This document shows, piece after piece, positions 1-10,329 of a stretch of DNA of 64,000 nt. Positions within the stretch are counted from its first letter, which is position 1, and the number at the start of each line of letters is the position of its first letter. Source of the stretch: Synechococcus sp. RCC307 (GTDB taxonomy: Bacteria; Cyanobacteriota; Cyanobacteriia; PCC-6307; Cyanobiaceae). The stretch spans positions 1 to 64,000 of the forward strand of contig CT978603.1 in the NCBI GenBank assembly GCA_000063525.1. Direction: 5' to 3'. The position numbers and the translations under genes were made by a program. The notes under the pieces are model-generated. The model was given only the letters and a program-made list of their open reading frames with translations. It searched no databases and was not told the origin of the DNA.

Positions 1-71
1 GATTCCAGGCTGGGCCAAGGATTAGAACGTTTTCCCCGGCTTCCCCAGGCCCTATTACGGCTGTTTTATTA

Positions 72-87
72 GTTCTTTTCTAAGAAC
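72..87. promoter_or_regulatory. Perfect inverted repeat upstream of dnaN
   Basis: The arms GTTCTT (72-77) and AAGAAC (82-87) are exact complements around a 4-base centre, about 85 bases before the dnaN start. It lies in the only AT-rich patch of the leader. It could be an operator or an RNA hairpin in the dnaN 5' region; there is no T-tract that would make it a clear terminator. The function is inference. Confidence 0.4.
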
Positions 88-173
88 AAAACCAATTCAC
101 TAGAAGAGAAGGTGGAACGCGTTGCAGATTCAGGCACCGTGTGGAAGCTTGGTATCGCTCGAGGCGGCATCGG

Positions 174-1313
174 ATGAAATTGGTTTGCAGCCAAGCGGAG
201 CTCAACGGCAGCCTGCAATTGGTCAGTCGCGCCATTGCAGGGCGCCCCACTCACCCGGTGTTGGCCAATGTGTTGGTCACCGCGGATGCCGCTGCTGGCC
301 GCATCAGCCTCACGGGCTTTGATTTGAGCCTGGGGATTCAGACGAGCTTTGCCGCTGTTGTCGAATCCAGTGGCGCCATCACCCTGCCCGCCAAGCTGTT
401 CACCGATATCGTCAGCCGCCTACCAGCCGATGGTCCGCTGACCCTGGCTTGCCCCGAAGGTGAAGAGCAGACCGAGCTTTCGGCTCTCACCGGCAGCTAT
501 CAAATGCGTGGCTTATCGGCGGAGGATTTCCCCGACTTGCCTTTGGCTCAAAACGGGCAGCCCCTGCTGCTCAGCGGAGAAGCCTTCGCCGAAGGCCTAC
601 GCAGCACCTTGTTCGCCAGCAGTGGTGATGAGTCCAAGCAAATCCTCACCGGCATTCATCTGAAGGTGGAAGACGGTGGTTTGGAGTTTGCAGCAACCGA
701 TGGTCACCGTTTGGCCGTGCGCCGCAATGGGGCTGGCGGTCAAGAGGGTGCTGAATCCTTTGCCGTCACCGTGCCGGCACGGTCGTTGCGTGAGTTGGAG
801 CGGCTGCTGTCTGCCCGCCCCTCGGAAGAATCAATCAGCCTGTTCTGTGATCGCGGCCAGGTGGTGTTTTTGTGGGCTGATCAAGTGCTCACCAGTCGCA
901 CCCTGGAGGGCACTTACCCCAATTACGGCCAGCTGATCCCTGAGAGCTTTGCTCGCACCATCAGCCTGGAACGCAAGCCGTTTATTGCCGCCCTGGAACG
1001 CATTGCGGTGCTGGCTGATCAACACAACAACGTGGTCAAACTCACCGCTGATCCAGCCAGTGGTCAGCTGCAGCTCAGTGCTGATGCGTTGGATGTGGGC
1101 AGTGGTTCGGAATCCCTGGCGGCTCAAATCAATGGCGAGGAGATCGCCATGGCCTTCAACGTGCGTTACCTGCTGGAAGGGCTTAAAGCCATGGCCGATG
1201 CAACCGTGCGCCTCAACCTCAACAGCCCCACCAGTCCGGCTGTGCTGTCCGCTGATGAAGATGGCGAGGCCGGTTTCACGTATCTGGTGATGCCCGTTCA
1301 GATTCGGAGCTGA
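174..1313 (+). CDS. dnaN: DNA polymerase III beta sliding clamp
   Basis: The 379-residue product is the ring-shaped processivity clamp that tethers DNA polymerase III to DNA. Length and sequence fit the three-domain clamp fold, with the usual C-terminus (YLVMPVQIRS). The start at 174 (MKLVCSQ...) matches clamp N-termini; an in-frame ATG at 141 would add 11 unrelated residues. The next gene follows directly after the stop codon, so dnaN probably heads a dnaN/PRC-barrel/purL/purF transcript. This gene order is the one found at the start of many Prochlorococcus and Synechococcus genomes. Confidence 0.97.
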   Translation: MKLVCSQAELNGSLQLVSRAIAGRPTHPVLANVLVTADAAAGRISLTGFDLSLGIQTSFAAVVESSGAITLPAKLFTDIVSRLPADGPLTLACPEGEEQTELSALTGSYQMRGLSAEDFPDLPLAQNGQPLLLSGEAFAEGLRSTLFASSGDESKQILTGIHLKVEDGGLEFAATDGHRLAVRRNGAGGQEGAESFAVTVPARSLRELERLLSARPSEESISLFCDRGQVVFLWADQVLTSRTLEGTYPNYGQLIPESFARTISLERKPFIAALERIAVLADQHNNVVKLTADPASGQLQLSADALDVGSGSESLAAQINGEEIAMAFNVRYLLEGLKAMADATVRLNLNSPTSPAVLSADEDGEAGFTYLVMPVQIRS

Positions 1314-2042
1314 ATGCCGCTTCCCCGCCAGATCTTGATCAGTGAGCTGTTGCGCTCACGCTTGCGGGATGAGTTGGGGCAAGACCTGGGTGTTGGTCAT
1401 CAGGTCTGGATGCATCCCCCGTGCCATCGCTTGCTGGGCTGGAGTTCGCGTCCGTCGGCCTTTGGCCCGCGGCGCTCGGTGTGGCGTCTCGATCAACTGG
1501 TGGATTGGTTGGAGGGGCAAGTGGAGGTGGAGGGAGAGCCCGCCGACACCGAACAGCCCACCTTGGATCTGCTGCCCACCTTGATGGAGGCCACCCTGCT
1601 GGGTCAGCAGCAGCAGCCCCTAGGCCGTCTGGTGGATGCGGTGGTTGATGTGCAGAGCGGACGCATCAATCACTACCTGGTGGCCCGTAGTGATCCCCGT
1701 TTGCCTGGCAGTAGCCGCTGGCGGTTGGAACCCGATCGCTTGATCGATCAACAGCCGGGGCAAGTGCAGGCTGCCTTGCAGGAGCTCGATGATCTCCCCT
1801 TGGATCGCGCGAGCATCCGTCAGCAGATGCTGCGCCGTAGCCGTCAAATTCGCGATCAAGTTCCCGACTCTTTTGATGACTTCGAGGGGCGCTTGCGTTC
1901 CTTTGGTCAGCGCCTCTGGGATGGCGGTGAGGATCTAATCGAGCGTTGGCGCGATGAGGAACCGCCCGTTGATGAGCGCCGCAGCCGTCCGCGTAGCCGC
2001 GATTGGGATGATCCCGACGATGGCGAGGATCCTTGGATCTGA
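1314..2042 (+). CDS. PRC-barrel-like conserved cyanobacterial protein
   Basis: The 242-residue protein is soluble, with no signal peptide or membrane segment. Its centre (about residues 105-150, LGRLVDAVVDVQSGRINHYL onwards) looks like a PRC-barrel repeat. The C-terminal third is rich in Arg, Asp and Pro (RRSRPRSRDWDDPDDGEDPW) and probably disordered. The start codon directly abuts the dnaN stop, so the two are likely co-translated. The position between dnaN and purL is conserved in picocyanobacteria. The biochemical role is unknown to me; PRC-barrels in other proteins act in RNA processing or membrane-complex assembly. Confidence 0.75.
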   Translation: MPLPRQILISELLRSRLRDELGQDLGVGHQVWMHPPCHRLLGWSSRPSAFGPRRSVWRLDQLVDWLEGQVEVEGEPADTEQPTLDLLPTLMEATLLGQQQQPLGRLVDAVVDVQSGRINHYLVARSDPRLPGSSRWRLEPDRLIDQQPGQVQAALQELDDLPLDRASIRQQMLRRSRQIRDQVPDSFDDFEGRLRSFGQRLWDGGEDLIERWRDEEPPVDERRSRPRSRDWDDPDDGEDPWI

Positions 2043-2068
2043 GCTCATTCAGACTGGAGGCTGTCTTG

Positions 2069-2119
2069 ATGGCTCAGCGCCTTGGCTTCCACCCCTGCTT
2101 CCGGTGCCCCAGCCTTTGA
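2069..2119 (+). other. Possible 16-codon leader ORF overlapping the purL start
   Basis: ATG 2069 has an ideal Shine-Dalgarno (GGAGG 2056-2060, 8-base spacer) and encodes [16 protein letters not shown] before TGA at 2117-2119. It overlaps the TTG of purL in another frame. It may be a translated leader, or a sign of a one-base sequence error at the purL N-terminus. No homology is recognised. Confidence 0.25.
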
Positions 2120-4454
2120 TCAAGCGCCGCCAGCCATTGCTGCGCAGGTCAAACAAGAGGGTCTGACACCAGAGGATTACAACGAGATCGTGCGGCGTCT
2201 GGGGCGCCACCCCAACCGAGCAGAGCTGGGCATGTTCGGGGTGATGTGGTCGGAGCATTGCTGTTACCGCAACTCCCGCCCGCTGCTGGGGCAATTCCCC
2301 ACCGAGGGACCACGAATTTTGGTGGGTCCCGGGGAAAACGCTGGTGTTGTTGATCTGGGTGAAGGCCATCGTCTGGCCTTCAAGATCGAAAGCCACAACC
2401 ACCCCTCAGCGGTGGAGCCCTTTCAAGGGGCGGCCACGGGCGTGGGCGGGATCCTGCGCGACATTTTCACCATGGGTGCCCGCCCCATGGCCCTGCTCAA
2501 CGCTTTGCGGTTTGGGCCTCTCGAGGAGTCCCGTAATGCCGGCTTGATGGAGGGCGTGGTGGCTGGCATCGCCCACTACGGCAATTGCGTGGGTGTGCCC
2601 ACCGTTGCGGGTGAAGTGGCCTTTGACCCCAGCTACAGCGGTAACCCCTTGGTCAATGCCATGGCTTTGGGCTTGATGGAGACCGAAACGATCGTGCGAT
2701 CGGGGGCCTCCGGTGTTGGAAATCCTGTGGTGTACGTGGGCAGCACCACCGGCCGCGACGGCATGGGGGGCGCCAGCTTTGCGAGCGCCGAGCTCAGTGA
2801 GGACAGCCTCGACGACCGCCCGGCCGTGCAGGTGGGTGATCCCTTTTTGGAGAAGGGCTTGATCGAGGCCTGCCTCGAGGCTTTCCAAAGTGGTGATGTG
2901 GTGGCTGCCCAAGACATGGGTGCCGCTGGGCTGACCTGCAGTTGCGCGGAGATGGCCGCCAAGGGTGATCTCGGCATTGAGCTCGATCTCGATCGGGTTC
3001 CAGCCCGGGAAACCGGGATGACGGCCTACGAATTCCTGCTCTCGGAATCCCAGGAGCGGATGCTGTTTGTGGTGCAAGCAGGCCGCGAAGAACCTCTGAT
3101 GCAGCGCTTCCGGCGCTGGGGGTTGCAGGCTGCTGTGGTCGGCCGGGTGTTGGAAGAACCGGTGGTGCGCGTGCTCCAGAACGGCGCGGTGGCTGCGGAG
3201 GTTCCCTCCCGGGCCCTGGCTGAAGACACCCCGATTAACCGCCGTGAACTGCTCAGCGAACCTCCCGCTGTGGTGCAACAGCATTGGCAGTGGCAGGAGA
3301 GTTCATTGCCGGCGTTGGCTGCAGAGGCTGTGGAGCCCACCCTGCTGCAGCTTTTGGATGATCCAACCATTGCCAGCAAGCGCTGGGTGTGGCGTCAGTA
3401 CGACCATCAAGTGCAGGCCAACACGGTGGTGAGACCGGGCGGGGCTGATGCTGCGGTGTTGCGGTTGCGCTCCCAGCAGGAGGATGACCCGCAGTCGTCG
3501 AACCAGCGGGGTGTGGCGGCCACCGTGGATTGCCCCAACCGTTGGGTCGCCCTCGATCCAGAGCGCGGTGGCATGGCTGCTGTGGCTGAAGCGGCCCGCA
3601 ACCTCAGCTGCGTTGGCGCAGAGCCGATTGCAGTGACCGACAACCTCAACTTCCCTTCGCCGGAAACGCCCACGGGCTATTGGCAGTTGGCCATGGCCTG
3701 CCGCGGCCTCTCGGAAGCCTGCCGGGTGCTGCAAACCCCGGTGACGGGAGGCAATGTCTCCCTCTACAACGACACCCGCCTGCCCGACGGCAGCATCCAA
3801 CCAATCCAGCCCACACCGGTGGTGGGCATGGTTGGCCTGGTGGACAACATCAACACCTTGGTTGGCTTGGCGTGGCCCCAACCAGCACCAGGTGTTGCCG
3901 GGGATTACCTGGTGCTGTTGGGCTTGCCCCTGGACACAGCCCAGGACGATGAACGGCTGGGTTTGGCTGGCAGCAGTTTTCTACAGGTCTGCCATGGGCT
4001 GTGCACCGGACGGCCACCCCATACGGATCTCGCGCTGGAGCAGCAGGTGCAGAAGGCCGTGCGCTCAGGGATTCGTGCTGGTCAGATCACTGCGGCCCAC
4101 GATGTATCGGATGGGGGTTTGTTGGTGGCTGTGGCTGAAATGGCGATCGCTGCCGGTTGCGGCGTTCAACTGAGTGTCCCAAGTGCGGGACGCTTGGAGC
4201 GGTTGCTGTTTGCCGAAGGAGGGGCCCGTGTGGTGGTCAGCGTTCCTGAGGACTCGTGGCCTGCGCTGCAAGCGGCGCTGCAGCAAGCGGGATGTCCGCT
4301 GCAGGCCTTGGGGCGTGTTCAGGCTGATCCCCAATTGCAGCTGCGCGTTGGGGATCGAGACCTGCTGGATGTGGCGATCGATGCCTTGGCCCATGCCCAC
4401 CAACAGGGCTTGCCGCGGCGTTTGGAGCAGCCGGCACTCGGGCACAATGGTTAA
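2082..4454 (+). CDS. purL: Phosphoribosylformylglycinamidine synthase, large subunit PurL
   Basis: PurL converts FGAR, ATP and glutamine-derived ammonia to FGAM in purine synthesis. At 790 residues it is the small type that needs separate PurS and PurQ partners. MWSEHC (about 55-60) and SHNHPS (104-109) are family signatures in the first AIRS-like half; a second ATP-binding half follows. The reading frame can only begin at TTG 2082 or further in, because TGA at 2067-2069 closes it upstream. No Shine-Dalgarno fits TTG 2082, while a good GGAGG (2056-2060) sits 8 bases before an out-of-frame ATG at 2069. purF follows after 6 bases. Confidence 0.95.
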   Translation: MASTPASGAPAFDQAPPAIAAQVKQEGLTPEDYNEIVRRLGRHPNRAELGMFGVMWSEHCCYRNSRPLLGQFPTEGPRILVGPGENAGVVDLGEGHRLAFKIESHNHPSAVEPFQGAATGVGGILRDIFTMGARPMALLNALRFGPLEESRNAGLMEGVVAGIAHYGNCVGVPTVAGEVAFDPSYSGNPLVNAMALGLMETETIVRSGASGVGNPVVYVGSTTGRDGMGGASFASAELSEDSLDDRPAVQVGDPFLEKGLIEACLEAFQSGDVVAAQDMGAAGLTCSCAEMAAKGDLGIELDLDRVPARETGMTAYEFLLSESQERMLFVVQAGREEPLMQRFRRWGLQAAVVGRVLEEPVVRVLQNGAVAAEVPSRALAEDTPINRRELLSEPPAVVQQHWQWQESSLPALAAEAVEPTLLQLLDDPTIASKRWVWRQYDHQVQANTVVRPGGADAAVLRLRSQQEDDPQSSNQRGVAATVDCPNRWVALDPERGGMAAVAEAARNLSCVGAEPIAVTDNLNFPSPETPTGYWQLAMACRGLSEACRVLQTPVTGGNVSLYNDTRLPDGSIQPIQPTPVVGMVGLVDNINTLVGLAWPQPAPGVAGDYLVLLGLPLDTAQDDERLGLAGSSFLQVCHGLCTGRPPHTDLALEQQVQKAVRSGIRAGQITAAHDVSDGGLLVAVAEMAIAAGCGVQLSVPSAGRLERLLFAEGGARVVVSVPEDSWPALQAALQQAGCPLQALGRVQADPQLQLRVGDRDLLDVAIDALAHAHQQGLPRRLEQPALGHNG

Positions 4455-4460
4455 CCAACC

Positions 4461-5960
4461 ATGAAGGCCTCAGCTGCTGTGACCATTCAGTGGCCCGAAC
4501 AATCCGGTGGGGCACCGGATCGGATGGAAGAGGCCTGTGGGGTCTTTGGCGTGTTGGCCTCTGGCCAGCAGGTGTCCAGCCTTTGTTATTTCGGGCTTTA
4601 TGCCCTGCAGCACCGCGGCCAGGAAGCCGCTGGTATTGCCGTGTTTGAGGGCGATCGGGTTCGTCTTCACAAAGACATGGGCCTGGTGAGCCAGGTGTTT
4701 GATCAAGACGTGCTGGAGCGCATGCCCGGCGATTTAGCCGTCGGACATACCCGTTATTCCACAACCGGAAGTTCCCGGGTTTGCAACGCCCAGCCCCTGG
4801 TGTTGATGACCCGGCTGGGTCCCTTTGCCTTGGCCCACAACGGCAATTTGGTCAATGCCATGCAGCTGCGCGATCAGCTGCAACAGCAGGGTTGTCAGGC
4901 CACCGGCACCACCGATAGCGAGCTGATTGCGTTTGCTGTGCAGGCCCAGGTGGAGGCCGGTCTCGATTGGGATGAAGCGATCAAAGCGGCAGCCCGTCAG
5001 TGCCAAGGGGCCTTCAGTCTCGTGATCGGAACGCCTGATGCGCTCTATGGCCTGCGTGATGGCCATGGCTTGCGGCCCTTGGTGTTTGGTTCCCTGCCCG
5101 AGGCTGAGGTGGCGTCATGGGTGCTCAGCAGCGAATCCTGCGGCCTCGACATTGTTGGGGCCCGCTTCCACGACGATGTGGCTGCCGGCGAATTGGTGCG
5201 TTTCCACAGCGGTGAAGCCCAGCCGTTTCGCAGCCGCTGGATTGAAGAAACCCCCAAGCTCTGCGTTTTTGAGCTGATCTACTTCGCGCGCCCCGACAGC
5301 CGCTTTTTTGGGGAATCCCTCTACAGCTACCGCAAGCGCATCGGCCAGCGGTTGGCCCAGGAGTCGCCGGTGGAAGCCGATCTCGTGATTGGTGTGCCCG
5401 ATTCCGGGATCCCCGCGGCCATTGGTTACTCCCAAGCCAGTGGCATTCCCTTTGGCGATGGCTTGATCAAAAACCGCTATGTGGGCCGCACCTTCATTCA
5501 GCCCACCAAGGCGATGCGTGAGGCGGGCATTCGCGTCAAGCTCAACCCCTTGCCCGATGTTCTCGAGGGCCAGCGCATTGTTGTGATCGATGACTCGATC
5601 GTGCGGGGCACCACCAGCCGCAAGTTGGTGCAGGCTTTCCGTGATGCCGGTGCCAGTGAAGTGCACATGCGCATCAGTTCACCGCCCGTGACCCATCCCT
5701 GCTTCTACGGAATCGACACCGATACCCAAGATCAGTTGATTGCTGCGCGCCTGAAGCTCGAGGAGATCGAAGCTCATTTGGGCGTGGATTCGTTGGCTTA
5801 TCTGAGCCGTGAAGGCATGCTCCATTGCGCCCAAGAGCAAAGCGAGAATTTTTGCTCGGCCTGTTTTGACGGCAACTACCCGATTCCTGTGGAAGACGGC
5901 ATGCGCAAGAGCAAGTTGATGCTGGAGCCAGCTGGGGTTGCGGCGGGTCTGAAGTCCTAG
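4461..5960 (+). CDS. purF: Amidophosphoribosyltransferase PurF
   Basis: PurF catalyses the committed step of purine synthesis: PRPP plus glutamine gives phosphoribosylamine. The 499-residue protein has an N-terminal propeptide ending before the nucleophile Cys26 (EACGVFG), so it is of the self-processing type. The PRPP loop VIDDSIVRGTT lies near residue 375. Cysteines near 456 and 463-466 (HCAQ, NFCSAC), plus one in PCFYGID, fit the 4Fe-4S cluster of the Bacillus-type enzyme. It lies 6 bases after purL and converges with the topoisomerase gene 9 bases away. Confidence 0.97.
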   Translation: MKASAAVTIQWPEQSGGAPDRMEEACGVFGVLASGQQVSSLCYFGLYALQHRGQEAAGIAVFEGDRVRLHKDMGLVSQVFDQDVLERMPGDLAVGHTRYSTTGSSRVCNAQPLVLMTRLGPFALAHNGNLVNAMQLRDQLQQQGCQATGTTDSELIAFAVQAQVEAGLDWDEAIKAAARQCQGAFSLVIGTPDALYGLRDGHGLRPLVFGSLPEAEVASWVLSSESCGLDIVGARFHDDVAAGELVRFHSGEAQPFRSRWIEETPKLCVFELIYFARPDSRFFGESLYSYRKRIGQRLAQESPVEADLVIGVPDSGIPAAIGYSQASGIPFGDGLIKNRYVGRTFIQPTKAMREAGIRVKLNPLPDVLEGQRIVVIDDSIVRGTTSRKLVQAFRDAGASEVHMRISSPPVTHPCFYGIDTDTQDQLIAARLKLEEIEAHLGVDSLAYLSREGMLHCAQEQSENFCSACFDGNYPIPVEDGMRKSKLMLEPAGVAAGLKS

Positions 5961-5969
5961 GGCGTTGCC

Positions 5970-8432
5970 TTAGCCGTCGATCAGGGGCAATAGCCGTTGC
6001 ACGGTTTGGCCTTTGGGCAGCTTGAGCTGTTGACCAGTGCCGCGGCCATCTTGCACAGGCAGTGAGTCGCTGGCCAAACGCAGGCTGCCGGCTTGGGTTT
6101 CCACGCTGAGCCGCGCTGTGGTGCTGCGCAGATCGGTGAGGGCGTCGTTGCGCTGCTCAAAGCGCAGACCGATTTCGCCAATGGCGCCCCGCTGGCAGCG
6201 GCGTAGATGGTCGATTCCGAGGCGTTTGAGCTGGCCCAACTGGCTGATCAGCAGCACATCGCCTCCGGCGGCCACAGCCGCGGCTCCCACAATCGATTCG
6301 CCTGGCAGCAAGCGCATCAACACCGGACCTTGGGCCGTGCGTCCCATCACCGGGATGGTGCTGTCATCAACGGGCAGGCGAAGCATGCGGCCCGTGCTGC
6401 TGGCCACCGCTAGATCATCGCCAGGCCGGCACATCACAACCCGCTGCAGCTGCACGCCGTCCTTGAGCTTGAGCACGGTGGTGGCGCGTCCGGATAGCTC
6501 CCGGAGGTCTTGGCCAGCAAGGCGCTTGAAGCGGCCATCGCTGCTCAACAAACCAACGCTGAAGTCTTGATCGGCTGGGGGCACCACCAGTACATCCACC
6601 ACCTGTTCAGCTTGGCCATCGACGCTGTCAGGCAAGAAGCGTTCCAAGGGGCCGGGCTGCTGTGCCGCAAATTCCCAACGCAGCGCCGCAACGCGGCCAC
6701 CGCTGGTGAAGGCCAGCAGTTGTGGTTCCGGTTGCACCGGCAGCAGCAACTTGGCGCTGCAGCCGTGATCGCCAAAGTCCAGGTCGTCGAGCAGGTGCAG
6801 CCGGCCCAGCACTTGGGGAGTTACCAGTCGCAGGATGCCGTCGCTTTGCCATAGCAGCTGTTGATCGCTGCTGACGTTGGCCAGCGCTTGCTTGCGCAGC
6901 ATTTCAGTGTTGGGCCGCTGGGCTGCGGTGCGCTGCGCCACCAGCTCATCCCCCCCTTCTTGCAGCGCTGTCCGCCGTGGGGTGGCATAGCGCTTGCGCA
7001 AGTGCTTCAGCTCACTGACCAGGGTGTCGAGCAGCGATTTGCGGTCATCGAGCAGGTGACGCAGGCGGCTCTGCTCTTGACGTAATTCCTCCAATTCCTG
7101 GCGCAGGCTTTCCTGCTCGAGGCCGGTGAGGCGGCGCAGGGGCATGGAGAGAACGGCGTCGGCTTGCCGTTCGCTGATGTCGAGGTGCACCTGCAGGCTG
7201 GCTTTGGCGCTGGCGGCATCGCGGGCGTCCTGAATCATTTGGATCACCTTGGCCAGGTCATCGAGGGCTTTGATCAGACCCTCCACCACTTCCAGGCGTT
7301 CTTCGCAGCGGCGCAGGGCATAACGGGTGCGCCGCATCATCGTGAGTTCGCGGTACTCCAGGAACTGCTGGAGCATCTGGCGCAGGCTCAGCTGGATGGG
7401 TTGGCCATTGACTAGCGCCAGCAAGATGGCGCCGAAATTGTTTTGCAGGGCTGTGCGTTTGTGCAGCTGCGCCAGCACTTGTTCAGGGTTGGCATCGCGG
7501 CGGAGTTCCACAACCACCCGCATGCCGTCGCGATCACTTTCATCGCGGATGTCGGCGATGCCAGCGACTTTGCCGTCGTTGACCTGTTCCGCCAGTTTTT
7601 CAATCCAGCCGGCCTTGCTGAGTTGATAGGGCAGCTCGGTGATCACCACCGCATTGCGCTTGTGGCGTCCTTTGCCGGGTTGCACCTCCTCGATATGGGC
7701 CACCCCCCGCATCGGGATGCTGCCGCGGCCATGGAGGTAGGTGTCGCGCAATCCACTGCCGGTGAGCACCACTCCACCGGTGGGGAAATCAGGCCCAGGC
7801 ACCAGCTGCAGCAACTTCTCATCGCTGAGGTTGGGGTTGCGGATCAGGGCCACCAAGGCATCCACGACTTCGCCGAGGTTGTGGGGAGGAATGCTGGTGG
7901 CCATGCCCACGGCGATGCCCGTGCAGCCATTCAGGAGCAGGAAGGGCAGCTGCGCCGGCAGCACCGTGGGTTCCTGTTGGGAGCCGTCGAAGTTGGGGGC
8001 GAAGTCGACAGTGTCGCTGCCGATCTCTTCCAGCAGGGCTTGATGGGAGACCGGCGCTAAGCGGGTTTCGGTGTACCGCATTGCGGCCGGTGGATCGTCA
8101 TCCACCGAGCCGAAGTTGCCATGTCCATCCAGCAGCGGATTGCGGCAGCCGAAGGTCTGCACCAGACGCACCAAGGCGTCGTAGACCGCCTGATCACCAT
8201 GGGGGTGGTACTTGCCGAGCACGTCGCCCACCACACGGGCGCACTTGCGGTACGGGCGATCTGGGGTCAGACCCAGCTCGTGCATCGCAAACAGAATCCG
8301 CCGCTGAACCGGCTTGAGGCCGTCGCGCACATCTGGCAGCGCCCGCCCCACGATCACGCTCATCGCGTACTCGAGATACGAGCGCTGCATCTCCTGATGC
8401 AGGGAGATCGAAACGATGCGCTCGTCCGCCAT
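5970..8432 (-). CDS. Type IIA DNA topoisomerase A subunit (GyrA/ParC-like)
   Basis: The 820-residue protein is the breakage-reunion subunit of gyrase or topoisomerase IV. The catalytic tyrosine is Tyr120 in AAMRYTETR. The N-terminal winged-helix and tower regions and a long helical segment are followed by a six-bladed beta-pinwheel from about residue 500. I do not find the canonical GyrA-box (QRRGGKG-like) in the pinwheel; the closest stretch is RCQRGAIGE near the end. This favours a ParC-like or decatenating role over negative supercoiling. Cyanobacteria often carry two A-subunit paralogues, so the symbol is left open. The start at [11 protein letters not shown] matches family N-termini. Confidence 0.9.
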   Translation of the reverse strand: MADERIVSISLHQEMQRSYLEYAMSVIVGRALPDVRDGLKPVQRRILFAMHELGLTPDRPYRKCARVVGDVLGKYHPHGDQAVYDALVRLVQTFGCRNPLLDGHGNFGSVDDDPPAAMRYTETRLAPVSHQALLEEIGSDTVDFAPNFDGSQQEPTVLPAQLPFLLLNGCTGIAVGMATSIPPHNLGEVVDALVALIRNPNLSDEKLLQLVPGPDFPTGGVVLTGSGLRDTYLHGRGSIPMRGVAHIEEVQPGKGRHKRNAVVITELPYQLSKAGWIEKLAEQVNDGKVAGIADIRDESDRDGMRVVVELRRDANPEQVLAQLHKRTALQNNFGAILLALVNGQPIQLSLRQMLQQFLEYRELTMMRRTRYALRRCEERLEVVEGLIKALDDLAKVIQMIQDARDAASAKASLQVHLDISERQADAVLSMPLRRLTGLEQESLRQELEELRQEQSRLRHLLDDRKSLLDTLVSELKHLRKRYATPRRTALQEGGDELVAQRTAAQRPNTEMLRKQALANVSSDQQLLWQSDGILRLVTPQVLGRLHLLDDLDFGDHGCSAKLLLPVQPEPQLLAFTSGGRVAALRWEFAAQQPGPLERFLPDSVDGQAEQVVDVLVVPPADQDFSVGLLSSDGRFKRLAGQDLRELSGRATTVLKLKDGVQLQRVVMCRPGDDLAVASSTGRMLRLPVDDSTIPVMGRTAQGPVLMRLLPGESIVGAAAVAAGGDVLLISQLGQLKRLGIDHLRRCQRGAIGEIGLRFEQRNDALTDLRSTTARLSVETQAGSLRLASDSLPVQDGRGTGQQLKLPKGQTVQRLLPLIDG

Positions 8433-8481
8433 GCGGCGTGAGTTCAGAGGCTAAGAGTGGCGCTCAGCCTACAGATGGCGT

Positions 8482-9366
8482 CTAGTTGCTTTGGAAGGTC
8501 GCCAACCCCTTGGCACGCTGCACAGCACCTTTGACTTGCTCGTTTTCAAAGAGCTCTTGGGTGGCTGCAACGAGTTTTGTCCCCCACAGCTGATCCTCTT
8601 GAAAGGCGGCCAGAACGTAATCGGGCTGCTTGATCAGGGCTTGAACCGCTAGACCCAGCGTGTCGGCTGAGTCATCGCCGTTGGCATAGAGAGCCGCGGC
8701 GAGGGCCAGCATTGGCTCGGCTTCGCCGTCGCTCATTTCCACCGCTTGGCGCCAGCGATTGATGGCATCGTCACGCCGGTCCTCTTCAAATAAAACGATG
8801 CCTTGGTTGTTGACGGCTTCCCAAAAGTTTTGACGCAGTCCCGATGCTTTTTCAAAGGATTTCAAGGCCGCGCCCAAGTTGCCCTGCTTGATCTGGGCGT
8901 TGCCTAGATCGAAATATGCGCCAGGGTTTTTAGGGTCTAAGCGCAGACCTTCTTTCAGCAGTTGTTCGGCAGCGGCTGGCCGGTCGTTGCGCAGGTTTAG
9001 GGAACCTTCGGCAAACCAAACCCCCGCGTTTTTGGGGTCGAGTTCTTTGGCGCGAGCCAGGGCTGCTTCTGCTTTGGCCGTCTGTTCGCCGCGGTTGTTC
9101 CCATCGGAGCTGCGCAGTTCGGCTTCCGCTAAGACCAGCCAAGCCCTTGGATCATCTGGAAGCAGTTGCACAGCCAAACGGCCCAAGCGCCGGGCTTCCG
9201 CGATCTGGCCGATCCTCAACAGCCCGGCCGCGGCTCCAGCAATGTTGACCCCCGCATCGTTGAGCTCTTCGCTCGTGGGCACATAGACGTAGGGAACCAG
9301 GGCCCGTGCTGGCAGCACGGGGGAGAGCAACGCCGCGGCGCAGAGAGCGGGCAGCCAACGACGCAT
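8482..9366 (-). CDS. Exported tetratricopeptide-repeat protein
   Basis: The 294-residue protein starts with a signal peptide (MRRWLPALCAAALLSPVLPARA), which is why the start at 9366 is preferred over ATG 9417, a site that would overlap queG. It then carries several TPR units: RLGRLAVQLLPDDPRAWLVL, then repeats around AKELDPKNAGVWFAEGSLNL and LRLDPKNPGAYFDLGNAQIK. TPR arrays bind partner proteins, so an assembly or scaffold role in the periplasm or thylakoid lumen is likely but not shown. It lies 20 bases after queG on the same strand, probably in one transcript. Confidence 0.8.
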   Translation of the reverse strand: MRRWLPALCAAALLSPVLPARALVPYVYVPTSEELNDAGVNIAGAAAGLLRIGQIAEARRLGRLAVQLLPDDPRAWLVLAEAELRSSDGNNRGEQTAKAEAALARAKELDPKNAGVWFAEGSLNLRNDRPAAAEQLLKEGLRLDPKNPGAYFDLGNAQIKQGNLGAALKSFEKASGLRQNFWEAVNNQGIVLFEEDRRDDAINRWRQAVEMSDGEAEPMLALAAALYANGDDSADTLGLAVQALIKQPDYVLAAFQEDQLWGTKLVAATQELFENEQVKGAVQRAKGLATFQSN

Positions 9367-9386
9367 TCCTGAGTCCCAAAGAGGGC

Positions 9387-10298
9387 TCAGCCTAGGTCTG
9401 CCAGATTGCGTCGCCACATCCAGGGTTTGATGCGCCGCAGGGCTGAGGCCTGTAAGCGTTCACTCCAGGTGTCATCACTCCAGCTCGCCATTTCGTTAAC
9501 TGTGCTGCTCAAGATCCACTCCCTGGGTTGCACGGCTGGATCAGCACTGCTTTGGGCGTGATGCTGATTCCAGGGGCAAACCTCCTGACAGACATCACAA
9601 CCAGCCACCCAGCCATGCAATGGCAGGGGCACTTGCTCATCGCGGTTCTCGATGGTGTGGAAGGCGATGCATCGGCGGCTATCCACCACAAAGGGTTCCG
9701 TAATCGCCGCCGTGGGGCAGGCCGGGAGGCAGCGCTGGCAATGGCCGCAGAGGGAGCGGGCTGGTTGATCGGCTGGAAGGCTGGCGGTGGTGAGTAGGTG
9801 GCCAAGCAGCAACCAGGAGCCATGGCTTGGGCTGATCAGATTGCCGTTTTTGCCAATCCAGCCCAAACCGGCTTCCTCAGCCCAGGCCTTGTCCATCAGC
9901 GGCGCGCTATCGACGCAGGCGCGCCAGCGGCAGCTGGGCTGTTGCTCCTCCAGCCAGCGGCCCAGTCGCCTGAGCCGTTGATCCATCACCCGGTGGTAAT
10001 CCCGGCCCCAGCCGTAACGTGCGATTTTTGGGCTTGCTGGCGTTTGCTGCTGATCAACGTAGTAGTTCAGTGCCACTGCCAGGACGCTTTGAACCCCTGG
10101 CAGCAGCAGCTCAATCGCCTGTCGGCGCGGGTCTTGCATCCAGGCCATGTCCGCCTGGTGGCCTGCGGCTAACCACCGCTGCAGCGCTGCGGTACGCATG
10201 GCGATTCGCTCACCGCTTGGCACCGCAGCGATGCCCGCGAGGGCAAAGCCCTGCTCCAAGGCCTGCTGTTTGAGGGCATCGGCCAGATCAGCAGGCAC
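9387..10298 (-). CDS. queG: Epoxyqueuosine reductase QueG
   Basis: QueG performs the last step of queuosine synthesis in tRNA, reducing epoxyqueuosine with a cobalamin and two 4Fe-4S clusters. The cluster cysteines are visible in CGHCQRCLPACP and CDVCQEVCPWN. The core begins VPADLADALKQQALEQGF. GTG 10298 is chosen as start because the frame upstream overlaps the divergent membrane-protein gene that begins at 10330; an ATG at 10323 with a good Shine-Dalgarno is out of frame. That gives about 303 residues, a normal QueG length. Confidence 0.9.
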   Translation of the reverse strand: MPADLADALKQQALEQGFALAGIAAVPSGERIAMRTAALQRWLAAGHQADMAWMQDPRRQAIELLLPGVQSVLAVALNYYVDQQQTPASPKIARYGWGRDYHRVMDQRLRRLGRWLEEQQPSCRWRACVDSAPLMDKAWAEEAGLGWIGKNGNLISPSHGSWLLLGHLLTTASLPADQPARSLCGHCQRCLPACPTAAITEPFVVDSRRCIAFHTIENRDEQVPLPLHGWVAGCDVCQEVCPWNQHHAQSSADPAVQPREWILSSTVNEMASWSDDTWSERLQASALRRIKPWMWRRNLADLG

Positions 10299-10329
10299 CC
10301 GTACAGTTGCGCCGCTGAAGCATTCTCCT

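Noticed and set aside
30-50. TTTTCCCCG and similar near-matches to DnaA boxes
   Set aside because: Two or more mismatches to the cyanobacterial box (TTTTCCACA) and no cluster, so no origin is called.
2406-3284. 292-codon ORF antisense to purL
   Set aside because: It is a His/Ala/Gly-rich shadow of purL with no family match.
7443-8060. 205-codon + strand ORF within the topoisomerase gene
   Set aside because: Antisense shadow of a clear GyrA/ParC gene.
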